Assembly (NCBI GenBank): GCA_039545355.1
Contig: BCJJ01000011.1
Span: forward strand, 557,067-621,066
DNA length: 64,000 nt
From: Trichosporon coremiiforme
Taxonomy: Eukaryota > Basidiomycota > Tremellomycetes > Trichosporonales > Trichosporonaceae
Direction of reading: 5' to 3'
Below the pieces are notes generated by a model, which ran no database searches, was not told the origin of the DNA, and worked only from the letters and a program-made list of their open reading frames with translations. The position numbers and the translations under genes were made by a program. This document shows, piece after piece, positions 23,245-33,988 of the stretch. Each line of letters opens with the position of its first letter. Position 1 is the first letter of the stretch.

Positions 23245-24080
23245 TGTGCCCGACAAGTGTTAGCCGCACGGTTGTGTCGGCTGTGGTTCAGACGGATGGA
23301 GGAAGGCGCGGTTGAGGAGTGTGTGGTCAGGTGGAGCGGAGATAAGATTGTGGGGAGGTCTGTGTGGGCGGAAGGATCGACGGCCGGGCGGCTTATCGTG
23401 CGTGACCTCTTGCGTGATGCGGGATGAGACACGATAGCGACGCCCGCAGGCAAGGACACGCCAAGAACAGGAGTCGAGTCGGTGATGGATGAGGACGAGA
23501 TTGCAAGGACAGACGAAGCAAGCGACAAAATTAAGATGCAGCGTGTGGGTTGTGGGTTGTGGGTTCTGCAAGGTGTCACAGGTCCAGGTCCCATATGCGC
23601 GGGATTGGTGGCACGAGTAAGCGCCAGGCGGCAGTACGTACGCTGGTTCAAGGTTGCGGTGCACGGTGAGCATGTGCATATGCAGGTGCCTTGGCGGCAT
23701 TCGCCTTGTTCTGCGCTCTGCTCCACCGTAGCACGTAGCAGTGCTGCACCGGTAGAATCTAGGGCCAGGTCCTAGGAGACCCAGGGCCGACCCGGCCGGA
23801 GCTCACCGCACTACCGTTGATTCCAGCTGAGCCAATCCCAGTTTCCAACTGCTCCCGCCTTCCCCTGGCCAAACCACGCGACTAAGGCACCCATTACGCC
23901 TGATCACCGATACGACGACGCTCACCACTAGGCCTGCGCCCTGCCCAACCTGCTCTGAGCCGCGATCCAGCGATCCAGCGATCCAGCGCGCCGTCCACCG
24001 GGCCACCACCCAGCCAGCGTCAGTGGCCACCCGTCACAACAACCACCCCTCCACCTGATCCGATCACCCATCCACCCAAA
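23245..24080. promoter_or_regulatory. Divergent promoter region arrestin / FIG4
   Basis: The 836-bp spacer contains three perfect copies of CGATCCAG at 23963-23986 and a short GTGGGTTGT-like duplication near 23547-23566. No gene is supportable here. Confidence 0.5.
23963..23986 (+). repeat. Short tandem repeat, unit CGATCCAG, 3 copies
   Basis: Three consecutive perfect 8-bp units are visible about 95-120 bp upstream of the FIG4 ATG. Confidence 0.85.
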
Positions 24081-26989
24081 ATGTCCGCAAAGGCGGGCAG
24101 ACCACTCGACGACACTGACGACCCATCAGGTCTCTCCCAGTACACCCTCTATGAGACAAAGTCGTGAGCCGCGCCGTCTCCTGTGACTGGGCTATGCATC
24201 AGCTGACACTCTCGAAGGAGGTATTACATCACCGCTTCCGCGGGCAGCACCCACCGGGTCCTCAAGATCGACCGCACAGAGGCAGACACTCTGAACGTCG
24301 TCGAGGACTCGATGCAGTATGACGACGAGCAGCGTGATCTCCTTCTCCGCATGGTCGAGGACGGTAACAAGAGCCAAGGCGGACTGAACCACCTGCTCAA
24401 CTTCTACGGCATCGTCGGCTTTGTCAAGTTCACGAGTGTATGGTATCTCATCGTTATCACCCAGCGATCGGTCGTTGGACTACTTGGCGGTCATTACAGT
24501 AAGCTTGAATGGTATCGAACCTGTGCTGACATCAGTCTATCACTGCGACAAGACAAAGGTAATGAGCTTTCTACATGGCCCTAGCTGACAAACAGCTCCT
24601 ACCGATCTCCCAAAAGACGAACAACTCCGCGCAGGAGGCTCGGTGGGTCCTTCCCTCCTTTGCTGTCACTGACGAAACAGACTGCATAGCTTGTTCGACC
24701 AGGTTGACCTGTCGAAGAACTTCTACTTCTCGTGGGTGAACGCTCTGCTGCTACCCGACTGACATCAGCTACTCGTATGACATCACCAACACGCTGCAGA
24801 AGAATCTCACGACGCCCGATAATGAGCGCCTCTGGAACGCCCGTTTCATGTGGAACTACCACCTGCTGGAGCCCGCGTTTGATCTTGAGAACCCAAAGGA
24901 GCGGAGTCAATGGGTGCTTCCTATGATCCACGGATCCTTTGACCAGACCAGTGTGTTTTGTTTGTGGCCGGCGTCTAACCCTCAGAAATCAACGTCTTTT
25001 CTCGAACGGTGTATCTGATTCTGATTGCGCGACGATCACGCTTCCATGCTGGTGTGCGTTTCCTGACGCGAGGTGCGAATGAGAATGGTGACGTCGCGAA
25101 CGAAGTCGAGACGGAGCAGATGTGAGCTAGGATGCCCCTGTGACGAGCTGACAGCAGCGTCTCTGAGCCGCTAGCCACACCGTTCGGGTACCCCGTGAAC
25201 CGGGACGATGACGCAGACTACGGCGGTTACACGAGTTTCGTGCAGTTGCGCGGCAGTATCCCAGTCATGTGGCATCAGCAGACAGACAAGATGACGCCCA
25301 AGCCGCCGATCGAGAGTGAGTTGAAGGGTCGTTTCGGTCAACTAACACCAGTCACGCTGAAAGACCCGTTCTTCACGCCAGCAGCGAAGCACTTCGACAA
25401 TCTTCTCGCGCGATATGGGGCACCAATCTTCATCCTGAACTTGGTCAAGACGAAGGAGGCCGTTCCGCGCGAATCCAAGCTGCTGGCCGAGTATGGCGAG
25501 TGTGTCGAGTACCTGAACCAGTTCCTGCCCGAGGGCAAGAAGATTCGGTACATTGCCTGGGACATGGCATTAGCCGCCAAGAGGTGAGCTTCAGAGGATG
25601 CTGGGTAGCTAACGTCCAGTCGACACCAGGACGTGATGGGCATCCTCGAGGACGTGTGCGAAGAGAGTATCCAGCTCACGCACTTCTTCCACGGCGGCGG
25701 CGCTAGAAACGAGATAACGTGAGCTTTATGGACCTGGTAGTGAGCTGACAGCAGTTCGGACGAGCACCGCACGTTGCCTCTGCTGCAGTGCGGAATCCTG
25801 CGCGTGAACTGCGTTGACTGTCTTGACCGCACGAACGCAGCACAGTTTGCGATCGCGAAGCGAGCCCTCGGCCATCAGCTGTACGCGCTTGGTCTGCTAG
25901 GCAGTCCAAACCTGCCTTTCAACTGTGACGCTGTCGAGGTCCTGACTGAGGTGAGCTGGGAGTCTTCGGTCGTAGCTGACAGCAGATGTACCACGACCAC
26001 GGTGACTGTGAGCTGCTGAAATCAGACACCAGCTAACCCCAGTCCTCGCGTACCAGTACACTGGTTCCGCCGTAGTCAACCGAGACACATACCACAGACC
26101 AGCACAGGCGACACAGTGGACGAGCCACTCGCGCGACCTCGCCCGTGAGCTAGAACTCTCTCAGCCAATCTGACAGATCCAGAGAACATTCGACGATACT
26201 TCAACAACTCGATCCTGGACGCGGACAAGCAGGCCGCCATCAACCTCTTTGTATGTTGTCACGTATACGTCGCTAACATAATCCAGCTGGGAACGGACCT
26301 GAACGCCCAACCCGTGGAGGGCAGGCGGAGCTACGTGCAGTGGTTTGACCCAGCGCACGTCGAGCCGCCGTCCCTCGGTCCGCTCGGGGAGGAGCGGAAC
26401 CCCCCACCCCTGTTCGAGGACTACTACAAGCCCACAGTCCTGACACAACTCGACCGAACATACGCATAGTTAGTTACCCAGTTCTGGAGAACGTAACTGA
26501 CCCAGCAGCGAAATGACCTCAACCCTCAAATTCACGTCGCACCGCTCCAAAACGTCCTTCTCGCCCTTCGAGACCTCCTCCCCCTCCTCCCCCGGCCCCT
26601 CCTTCCGGCGCACAGCTAGGCGGTGGAACAATTCCGCCCTGTCCCCCTCCCCAGAGCCGCCCAGTCGGGACGAAGAGTCCATCCTCGAATCTCCCCGCGA
26701 ACTGAGCAACGTCGAGGTCTTAGTCCAAAACTTGCGCGACCCGCCTGATGCCGACCAGCGCATACGGGACTATGACTGGTACATGCACTATCACACTGAT
26801 GAACTCCTGAATGGGAGCACGGTGGACGTGAAGGATGTCGAGAAGTATGTCCGGGCGTCTGAGATGGCGAGCGGCGCCGTGCCCGAGGACAATCCGCGGA
26901 TTGAACTGCCCCAGGTCTCCGAGGATGTGCAGGTGAAAGAAGGGAATGTGGCGTATTACGAGAACTGGCTCGATAATGATTTGTTGTAG
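24081..26989 (+). CDS. FIG4: Phosphoinositide 5-phosphatase Fig4 (Sac3), SAC domain
   Basis: Sixteen exons: 24081-24163, 24218-24498, 24536-24558, 24596-24642, 24681-24731, 24769-24950, 24986-25121, 25158-25315, 25352-25583, 25620-25718, 25755-25950, 25986-26007, 26043-26144, 26177-26250, 26287-26468, 26509-26989. The product is 782 residues. The SAC catalytic motif CVDCLDRT (Cx5R class) lies in exon 11, preceded by RVN and followed by NAAQF. Earlier SAC landmarks are [16 protein letters not shown] and [11 protein letters not shown]. Fig4 dephosphorylates PI(3,5)P2 and supports the Fab1/PIKfyve-Vac14 complex on the vacuole. The last intron (donor GTTAGT) links the SAC part to a polar tail; the tail could instead be a separate gene starting at 26513. 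The intron at 25316-25351 is 36 nt and frame-neutral. Confidence 0.9.
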
Positions 26990-27170
26990 TCTAGAACACG
27001 GACAGTAGACGATTTCATGACCTATGTACTTTCTATGATACGCCCTCGCAGGCCAGCAGGCCCTTGCTATGATTTCACTGCTCCATCTCGCGCCGCACTT
27101 TCGGTACGAGTAACCTAGTGCCGTCGCAGCTTCACGACACGCTCGACTCGCCCCCCTCGTCGTTCGCCGC

Positions 27171-28725
27171 CTAGTCGGTGCGCACACGCATCATGACGCT
27201 CTTGGCGCGCGTGAGGTGGTCGTAACCAAGCGCAGAGAGACTGAGGCCGCGTCCCGAGTTCTTGACGCCGGCCCAGGGGAGGGCGGGGTCGAGCGCATCG
27301 GCGCGGTTCAAGTACACCGTGCCGGTCTCGAGATCCTCTGCAAAGTTGTAGAACACCTGCGTGCTGGCCGGGTCCGCGCCGTTTGTCCACACACTGGCCG
27401 TGAGGCCGTACGGCGAGTCGTTCATGAGTGCGAGCGCCTCCTGGTCCGAGTCAACCTTCATGATGCCGATGGCGGGGCCGAACGTCTCCTCGGTCATGAT
27501 GTCCATGCTGTGGTCGACGTTGACGAGGACGGTGGGGCCGACAAGGGTCGTGCCCTCCTTGGCGGTGGGGAAGTCGGACTCGGAGACGAGCGCCTTGGCG
27601 CCCTTCTTCAGTGCGTCGTCGATCTGGGCGCGGATGCGCTTCGCCGAAGCCAGAGAGACGACGGGGCCGAGCGTGGTCGACGGGTCCAGCGGGTCGCCGA
27701 GCTTGTACTCCTTCGTCAGGGCGACGAACTGCTTGACGAACTCGTCGTAGACGGCAGAGTGCACGTAGATGCGCTCGATGCCGCAGCAGCTCTGGCCCGA
27801 GTTGAAGAACGCGCCGTCCACCAGGTTCTCGACCGTGTACTTCAGGTCGGCGTCGGGGCGGACGTACGCGGGGTCCTTGCCACCGAGCTCGAGGCCGACA
27901 CCCTTGAAACCCGGGCCGGTCGCTGCAGCCTCGTCGACGGCACGACCGCCCGCGACACTGCCAGTGAACACGACGTAATCGACGCGCGGGTCTGAGACGA
28001 GACCCTTCAGAGTCGACTCCTGCGAGAGGTGCACGACCTGGAGGACGTTGGGCGGGAGACCGGCCTCGTTGAACGCCTCGAGGACACGCTCGGCGGGGAC
28101 GGGCGTCTGAGGAGCAGGTTTGATGATGACGGCGTTACCGGCGAGAAGAGCGGGAACGACAGTGTTGACGGTGCAGAGGTGGGGGTAGTTCCAGGGAGTG
28201 ATCGCACTGCTATCAGCGTGTGAGAGGGCAATGCCAGCTTACACAACAACGCCGAGGGGCTGCTTGATGATGGTGCGCTTGTTCTTCTCATCATCCGTGT
28301 CCGTCTGCGGCACGGGGGCGAGCGACTGCTTGGCAATCTTGATCAGGTGGCGAGCACGGTACAGCGTGCCGTTCACCTCGCCCTTGCCCTGGGAGATCGG
28401 ACTGTGGGGTCAGTTAACCACGGGCGTTGGCAACTCACCGGCCCATCTGGATGCTGAGGTCCTCCCCGAGGAGGTCGGCCTGCTTCTCGATCTCGGACTG
28501 AGCGTCAGCTGGCGCCATCGACGTATCTTCTCAATAGGCAATACGTACCACCCACTTCTCCGCGATCTCGACACGCTGCTCGATCGGAACCTTCTTCCAT
28601 GACTTCTGGGCCTTGACGGCCTCGGCAATGACGGTGTCGAGCTGCTCGTCGGTCGCGAGTGGGCGGGTGCAGACGGGCTCCTGCTTGTAAGGGCCGATGG
28701 TGGTCTGGATGTTGACGTCTACCAT
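27171..28725 (-). CDS. NAD(P)-dependent aldehyde dehydrogenase
   Basis: Exons 28725-28549, 28497-28439, 28401-28243 and 28206-27171 give 476 residues. The Rossmann and catalytic regions are intact: VVVAITPWNYP, general-base region LELGGKDPAYV, and the nucleophile in SGQSCCGIERIYV (first Cys, about residue 272). The C-terminal TEETFGPAIGIM segment is also present. No mitochondrial targeting signal is obvious at MVDVNIQTTIGPYKQEP, so a cytosolic enzyme is likely. The substrate cannot be inferred beyond an aldehyde; fungal relatives with GQSCCGIER are often annotated as general or succinate-semialdehyde-like. It converges on FIG4 with 181 bp between stops. Confidence 0.93.
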
Positions 28726-29163
28726 TTTGAGTGAGTTGGAATGAGTGAGTGGGCAGAAGGAAGGAATACAACAGGGATGACAAAAAGCTAGGCTCTTGTG
28801 TCCTGACCGGGATGCTGAGATAAGGCTGCGGGCCGGACTCGGCGTGTTGTCAGCGCATCAGCGCCATGGTGGCCGGCGGGTTCCTTAAGTTGGCTCCTCG
28901 CTTATCGTCACTGGGCCGCTGGGTGGCCACTCGGCCATCACCGCTACCAGCAAGGGGAACGGGCACCCCTCCAGATCTCCGCCCATTCACCATCCCACGT
29001 GGCCGAAATTCTGCGAAAGGGCAGATCTGATAGCGAAATTTCCAAGCACACCTCATATCCTTGACGGATTTCTGAACTGCTGCTGCCTGCTTGCTCTTTC
29101 ATCTCCGGTCACTGCAGCGAGCTCATCCACCCCGTACACCCCACCCACATCCACTCAGACAAA
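28726..29163. promoter_or_regulatory. Divergent promoter region aldehyde dehydrogenase / NHP2
   Basis: The 438-bp spacer lies between two divergent starts. A CCACGTGG palindrome near 28995 contains an E-box core (CACGTG). A CA/CT-rich leader precedes NHP2. Confidence 0.5.
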
Positions 29164-29878
29164 ATGGCCAAGGACGCTGAGCTCAAGGAGGAGAAGAAGA
29201 AGAAGCGCAAGTCGGACGTCGCCGACCTCGACGTCGAGGAGAAGAAGTCCAAGAAGGAGAAGCGCAAGTCGCTTGCTGCCGAGGAGGAGAAGGCTGTGAG
29301 TGTTCACTTTGATCGTGTGCGACCTTGAGCTTGAGCCGGGCGCACCCATCACTCCCACAGCTATCCTTCTCTGGTCTTTCAGCTAACCCATCAGGAGTTC
29401 GAGGTCCCCCTCGACGCCATCACGCCGATCGCCGTCCCCCTTGCCAACAAGAAGCTCTCGAAGAAGCTCTTCAAGACCGTCAAGCGCGCCTCCAAGGCTC
29501 GCCAGCTCAAGCGCGGTGTTAAGGAGGTCGTCAAGGCTCTCCGAAAGGGCGAGCAGGGCCTTCTCCTCCTCGCGGCCAACATCACCCCCGTCGACGTTCT
29601 CTCCCACCTTCCCGTCCTCGCCGAGGAGACCAAGGGTGTCGAGTACTGCTGGGTCCTCAGCAAGGAGGAGCTCGGTGCCGCCTCGGGAACGAAGCGCGCC
29701 ACCTCGTGTGTCCTTATCTGGTGAGTCAGAGAGCAATAGCTAGTGGAGAATGGGATCAAGCTAACATCTCAGCTCAGCACCGGCCAAGAACACCAAGGCC
29801 GACGAGACCGAGTGGAAGGAGGGCCTCAAGGAGTGCCTCGAGGAGGTCAAGAAGCTCGAGACCGCCCCGACGTACTAA
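29164..29878 (+). CDS. NHP2: H/ACA snoRNP protein Nhp2
   Basis: Exons 29164-29295, 29395-29720 and 29773-29878 give 187 residues. A Lys/Glu-rich N-terminal tail of about 50 residues precedes an L7Ae/L30e fold. Landmarks are PLANKKLSKKLFKTVKRASK, the RNA-binding stretch QLKRGVKEVVKALRKGEQGL, LLAANITPVDVLSHLPVLAE, and the closing strand RATSCVLI. Nhp2 is a core protein of H/ACA particles guiding pseudouridylation and of telomerase RNA in many eukaryotes. The intron near the 3' end splits a Cys codon (TG|C). Confidence 0.93.
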
Positions 29879-29990
29879 TCAGGTCGTCAACGGTTTTCGC
29901 GGTTTCTTGTTTCCTACCCGCTAGGGTTGTACGATAGAGCGCATGAATCACCCATGCGACAGGCATGACACGCCGCACACTATCGTTTTT

Positions 29991-30100
29991 GTCACTGATG
30001 AGAATTTGCTTTCTCGGAGACAACGTCACTGATGAGAGTTGAGTCTCTCGGAGACACTTGTCACTGAAGAGAGATGCTTTACTGAATTTCTCGGAGACGC
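29991..30100 (+). repeat. Three imperfect tandem copies of a 34-41 bp unit
   Basis: Copies start at 29991, 30025 and 30060. Each begins GTCACTGA(T/A)GAGA and ends (T)CTCGGAGAC; the middle varies. The third copy carries an insertion. Two copies contain TGATGA and the third contains TTACTGAA, which superficially resemble C and D boxes of snoRNAs, but spacing is too short to call one. The array begins 112 bp after the NHP2 stop. Confidence 0.85.
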
Positions 30101-32025
30101 CGCATGCGCAGTCTATGCAGGCTGCAACAGCGCAGGTCACTCGTGTAGTCTATCCCGCGGGCGCGACGCCCATAGCCGGAGCCGGCAGACACTCGGCGAG
30201 GCAAATGGTTTTGCGCCCAGCGGCGCAACGCAGGTGGACACCAGCGATGGTCCGCAGCGCCAAAGTGCACACTGAGGATAACAAGTAGATCAGACATGTT
30301 GTCATCACTAGCCCTGCTGCTGCAGTCCGAGCTGCGGCTTGATCTTCACTCTGATGAAGTCATGTCACCGCCAACGACTGACAATTTGCTAACTATCTGT
30401 TCCTGTTCCTTCTCATGCTGACCGGAGGCCGCTTCCAGAGCTTCCATGTACGCAAGCTTCGATTGGGACGTCGTGTATCCTCCCAGACGTCAAACTTGGG
30501 GCAGTCGTCAAGCCCCACGCCACTCGGAGCAATCATTTCGCAACAGTTGACGATTAATCGAACCGAACCATCACTTCGAGCCACAGGTGGACAGTACGAC
30601 GCCTTGTCTGATCGATGGAGCAGTTCTCTAGGCCTGTCATGTGAGGGTTCCAGCTCATTTCCGACAGTCACCATGACCACGAGACTGATCGAGAGCCACG
30701 AGGACAGGGGCGAGGGTCCCAGCTTGAGCTTGTTGCTACTGTATTGACGTTTCAGAATACCTGTGATTGAACTATCACTGACACTGGACGGTCATTTCTG
30801 GCCGTGCCATTGATGTCCACCCTCGACCTCCCCTGCAACTCATCTTCACTGCCAAGGTCTGGCGAAACAGTTCAGTCACTAGCAAGAGGCTTCGCGCGTC
30901 GCAAGTGCAGGACGGCGGCCGTCGGACCGACTGAGCCAGTTGCGAGTGACAAACGGACGTTTCAGTGTTTTCTGCGGGCATGAACTCGAGCTGTTTCGGG
31001 AGTGACAGGCAGCGAAGGGCAACTCGGCCTACCTGTCTGCTCCAGCAAAAGCTGCCGCGGTGTGATCTCCCGAGCTGCCTACAGAGTGACCTCCCGCTGT
31101 ATGACCTCCCGCTGTACCAGACCAGGCCCGGTGCCCGCTACCTGGCACCTGGCCGGAGGTGTGTTTCGACACACCAACAGTGCTCAAACACGAGGAGCGG
31201 GCCAAACGCGGCACGCCGAGACTGCCAAGACCACTCGGGCGCCGCTACGCAGTCCTCGGCCTGATTCCAGTTCGCAGTTGGAATTGCTCCGGGCGCGTCG
31301 GGCGCCGTTCGCAGAGAAACAGGTGGAGATAACACAGTCAAGCTTAGATTTTAAGCTGGGAATCCCCTGGCATGGAACGTCGGGTTCCTGGGATGATAAC
31401 TTTCGGCGACCCAGTGTCATTTCGTGTGTCTTTGATGTGTCATTTGAGGACTGTCTGGAGCACGATGTGAAGCTCATGCGAAGCTCTGAAACAGTTACCA
31501 GCGTCACGGGCAAGTATGATGATGGAGAGAGTGGAGTTGCGGGAAAGCTGCGTGCAGCTGCCCGATGATCTCACGGTGGTTCCGGGCCAGAGTTTGCCAC
31601 ACTTGAAACAGCCTGCTGACGACGTTTGAAACGCGCGTCGAATCTAACCACTCCAGACTTCTCCTCACTGACGTCCATGTATTTACGATGCGTTCGAGCC
31701 TCCGATCGCCTACGACGACCACGGGGTGGCCGTATCTCGGACGCAAACGATAGTGGGGAGGAGTGGAGGTTAACCACGACCAGGCTCGTCCCGTCGCTGG
31801 CTGTGAAACGGTCGCAGGTGTCACAAATGAAAGCTTGCATTCAAGTTTGCCAGAGCTTAGAGCCTGTGGCGGTTGTCGTTCGCAGCTTGAAACATGGGCG
31901 ACTGACTTTGTCACTTTGCTCCACTCGCTGTCACTCCGCTGCCGGGTATCGAAGAGTATACATGGGCACTGTGGTTGATGTTGACGGAGGTGCTCCGATA
32001 CGAAGAAGTTGAACACTTCAGCAGA

Positions 32026-32032
32026 TATAAAA
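32026..32032 (+). promoter_or_regulatory. TATA box of the secreted-protein gene
   Basis: TATAAAA lies about 58 bp before the ATG at 32085, inside GCAGATATAAAAGCG. It is one of the few clear TATA boxes in the window and suggests a strong or inducible promoter. Confidence 0.6.
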
Positions 32033-32084
32033 GCGACGCTCCTGGCACTTCTCGAACTTCAGCAACAACCGTCTCTCAATCACA

Positions 32085-32488
32085 ATGAAGTTCACCGCCG
32101 TCGCCCTCCGTAAGTCCTCTTTCTCTTAGTTGTTCTGACCCCAGTCTCCGCCACCGCTGCCCTGGCCTTCACCTCTGACCTCGCCAAGCGCAACGACGAC
32201 TACAAGATCGACCTCGCGCCCCACATCGCCGACGAGTGCAAGCCCAAGTGCCACGTCATCGTCGACCTCTACAACGAGCTCACGACCAAGGGCTGCAAAC
32301 CCTTCGGCAAGGACGACGAGTGCATCAAAACCGGCTGCGCGGCCACGCAGCAGCTCTTCGACTGCTCCGAGTGTCTCGTCAACGCGACCAGCTCCGAGTA
32401 CAAGGGCCTCGCGGCCATTGCGGTCGTCAAGGGCAAGGAGTTCGGAGAGCGCTTCTGCAAGGAGAAGAACTTCCCTACCAACAAGTAA
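32085..32488 (+). CDS. Small secreted cysteine-rich protein
   Basis: Exons 32085-32109 and 32145-32488 give 122 residues. Splicing joins a hydrophobic signal peptide, MKFTAVALLSATAALAF, that neither exon encodes alone. A Lys-Arg site (LAKR, residues 21-24) fits Kex2 processing, leaving a mature protein of about 98 residues. The mature part has eight cysteines (spacing such as ECKPKC, DECIKTGC, FDCSEC) and one N-glycosylation sequon (NAT). It is rich in Lys and Asp/Glu. No family was recognised. An extracellular or cell-wall role is inferred from the signal peptide and likely disulfides only. Confidence 0.8.
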
Positions 32489-33988
32489 GCGCCGCCGAGC
32501 GAAGCGAGGCCGTAAGGCTTTGCGGAGTGGAGTAAGCGATAAGTAATATAAGTTTATAAGCTTCTAGGTCATGTATGAGTATGACCGCTAACTCGATGTG
32601 GTGAGGTGAAAGGAGGTCAGCGCAAGAGACTCCGCCTTTGAAACCGATGTGCAAGGTCCCTTTGGCGATCGGCAGATCGGCGGATCATTCTTCGCTCATC
32701 GCCGTTCCCGCCGTTCCCCAGCCTGACCTTGGTGCCCCAGACAGACCAAACACCCGACGTGGAACACTCACGGGAGCACAAGAATTTACACATGCAGGCT
32801 GCATTCTAGGAGTCTTCGGGTATCATGCTGTACAACGGGTATATGACGGGTATATGGTCGAGCCTTCAACGGGGCGAGCGAAATGAGCGCAACGCGACCG
32901 GCGGCCGGACTCATCGGCGAGACCAGCGGCGCTCGAGGTCGCGGCGCTTGGACCGCATGACCCAGACACTACGGCGGAGCGAGCGCGAGAGGGAGCGGGC
33001 CCAGAGAGTGTTCGAGGTCATGATGCTGGCGTTAGCTGTGCGCTCGTTGGGTTCTGACAGCTCACGTTTTGGAGTTGGTCTGAGGCTGCGAGGAGTCACG
33101 CGGCTTACAACTCGGAATTTCGCGTTGCGGCTTGTATGTGGAAGCTTGAGGGTACCTGCGGGGTGTGAAATGTCTTGGTGAGCAAAGCCTGGTAACTTAC
33201 AGCTCGAGTGAGGCTCGAGGGCTTGTGCGAATGGGAATGATAACGGGTGTGAGTGTGTGGGCTTGAGTTTGTTGAGAGCTGACGAGGGGAGGAATGTGTG
33301 TGTTGACAAGAGAGGGGCACCGACGTGCATGCTTATATTGCGCCAGCTAGGACACAGGGTCACAGACGATGGCGTGAGGAGCGACTTACTGCAGGTCCAG
33401 GCGCCCAGGCGGAACGAGGATCGCGGTCTGTGCGTGCTCCGTGTCACGATCAGTAGTCGGTGGGGCGGAAAGGAAAATCAGTCACGTCAAGTCACCACTG
33501 CCCTGCGCCAAGGTCGTACCTGGGTGCGGAGACGGGAGGTCTAGACAGTCTATCGACAAAGCCTGCGAACGTGCATACCTCGGACTCTATCACATGGCTC
33601 GTATGCGGAGCGGCTCTGTCCACCCCCAGAGATGCTGCGCTGCATGTCGACTGGAGAATGGAGAGAAGCAGTTGAACGCGTACAGGTCGTGGTGCGTTCC
33701 TGGTGCGCGGCGTGACCTTCCGCAAACGGCAACAGTGAACTGTAATTTGCCGACTACTGGGGTCGATGACATCAACTCGGTCATCCTCTGACAATTCCGT
33801 TGCGTCTCGCCTCTTCGTCTTTGCTGGCGACTGCTGCTACACGCCCTCGCCTTGCAGACTTCTCCCTCCACCAGCTACATCCCACGCCCCAGGTCGCCGC
33901 GCCGGATCCGATCCACCCCGCCTCCAACGAGTCAACAATACCCCGCCCCCCAGATCTGACTTTGACATCCCCCACTCCATCAACAATA
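32489..33988. other. Region between the secreted protein and the deaminase; possible tiny minus-strand transcript
   Basis: No conventional gene is supported. On the minus strand two canonical introns, 33200-33156 (45 nt) and 33065-33026 (40 nt), precede a 36-codon basic ORF at 33021-32911. Its start is ATG ACC TCG and it has many Arg and Ser. A TATA-like AATATAAG lies upstream near 33340. A CT/CA-rich leader of the deaminase gene occupies the last 200 bp. Confidence 0.4.
32911..33021 (-). CDS. Possible 36-residue Arg-rich peptide with upstream leader introns
   Basis: The ORF starts 5 nt after a well-formed acceptor (GCTAACGCCAG) and ends TGA at 32911. It contains 12 or so Arg residues and repeated RSL/RSK steps. 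The upstream sequence is poor in G on the sense strand, like a 5' leader. It may instead be the last exon of a longer ORF beginning at the ATG near 33330, but that would need a 23-nt intron, which is shorter than any other here. Real coding status is uncertain. Confidence 0.3.
   Translation of the reverse strand: MTSNTLWARSLSRSLRRSVWVMRSKRRDLERRWSRR

Larger units (their letters stand above)
29879..32084. other. 2.2-kb region without a supportable gene
   Basis: Apart from the tandem repeat at 29991-30100 and the TATA element near 32026, no ORF on either strand combines plausible composition, splice sites and length. Short direct duplications occur, for example GACCTCCCGCTGTA twice around 31088-31120. 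The region may hold 3' ends, a non-coding RNA or decayed sequence. Confidence 0.5.

Noticed and set aside
26513..26989. Separate small gene after FIG4
   Set aside because: An in-phase intron with a typical acceptor links it to FIG4, and it has no promoter space; kept as FIG4 tail with some doubt.
29991..30100. C/D-box snoRNA
   Set aside because: TGATGA and CTGA strings exist, but spacing is set by the 35-bp repeat and no terminal stem is seen.
31002..31568. 188-codon plus-strand ORF in the gene-poor region
   Set aside because: Arg/Ser/Thr-rich random composition without splice signals or homology cues.
31504..32016. 170-codon minus-strand ORF in the gene-poor region
   Set aside because: No domain-like pattern, and it runs antisense up to the TATA region of the secreted-protein gene.
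32940..33345. Longer minus-strand protein starting near 33330 and joined through three introns
   Set aside because: It stays in frame only if a 23-nt intron is accepted, shorter than any other intron found here; the upstream part looks like a leader.
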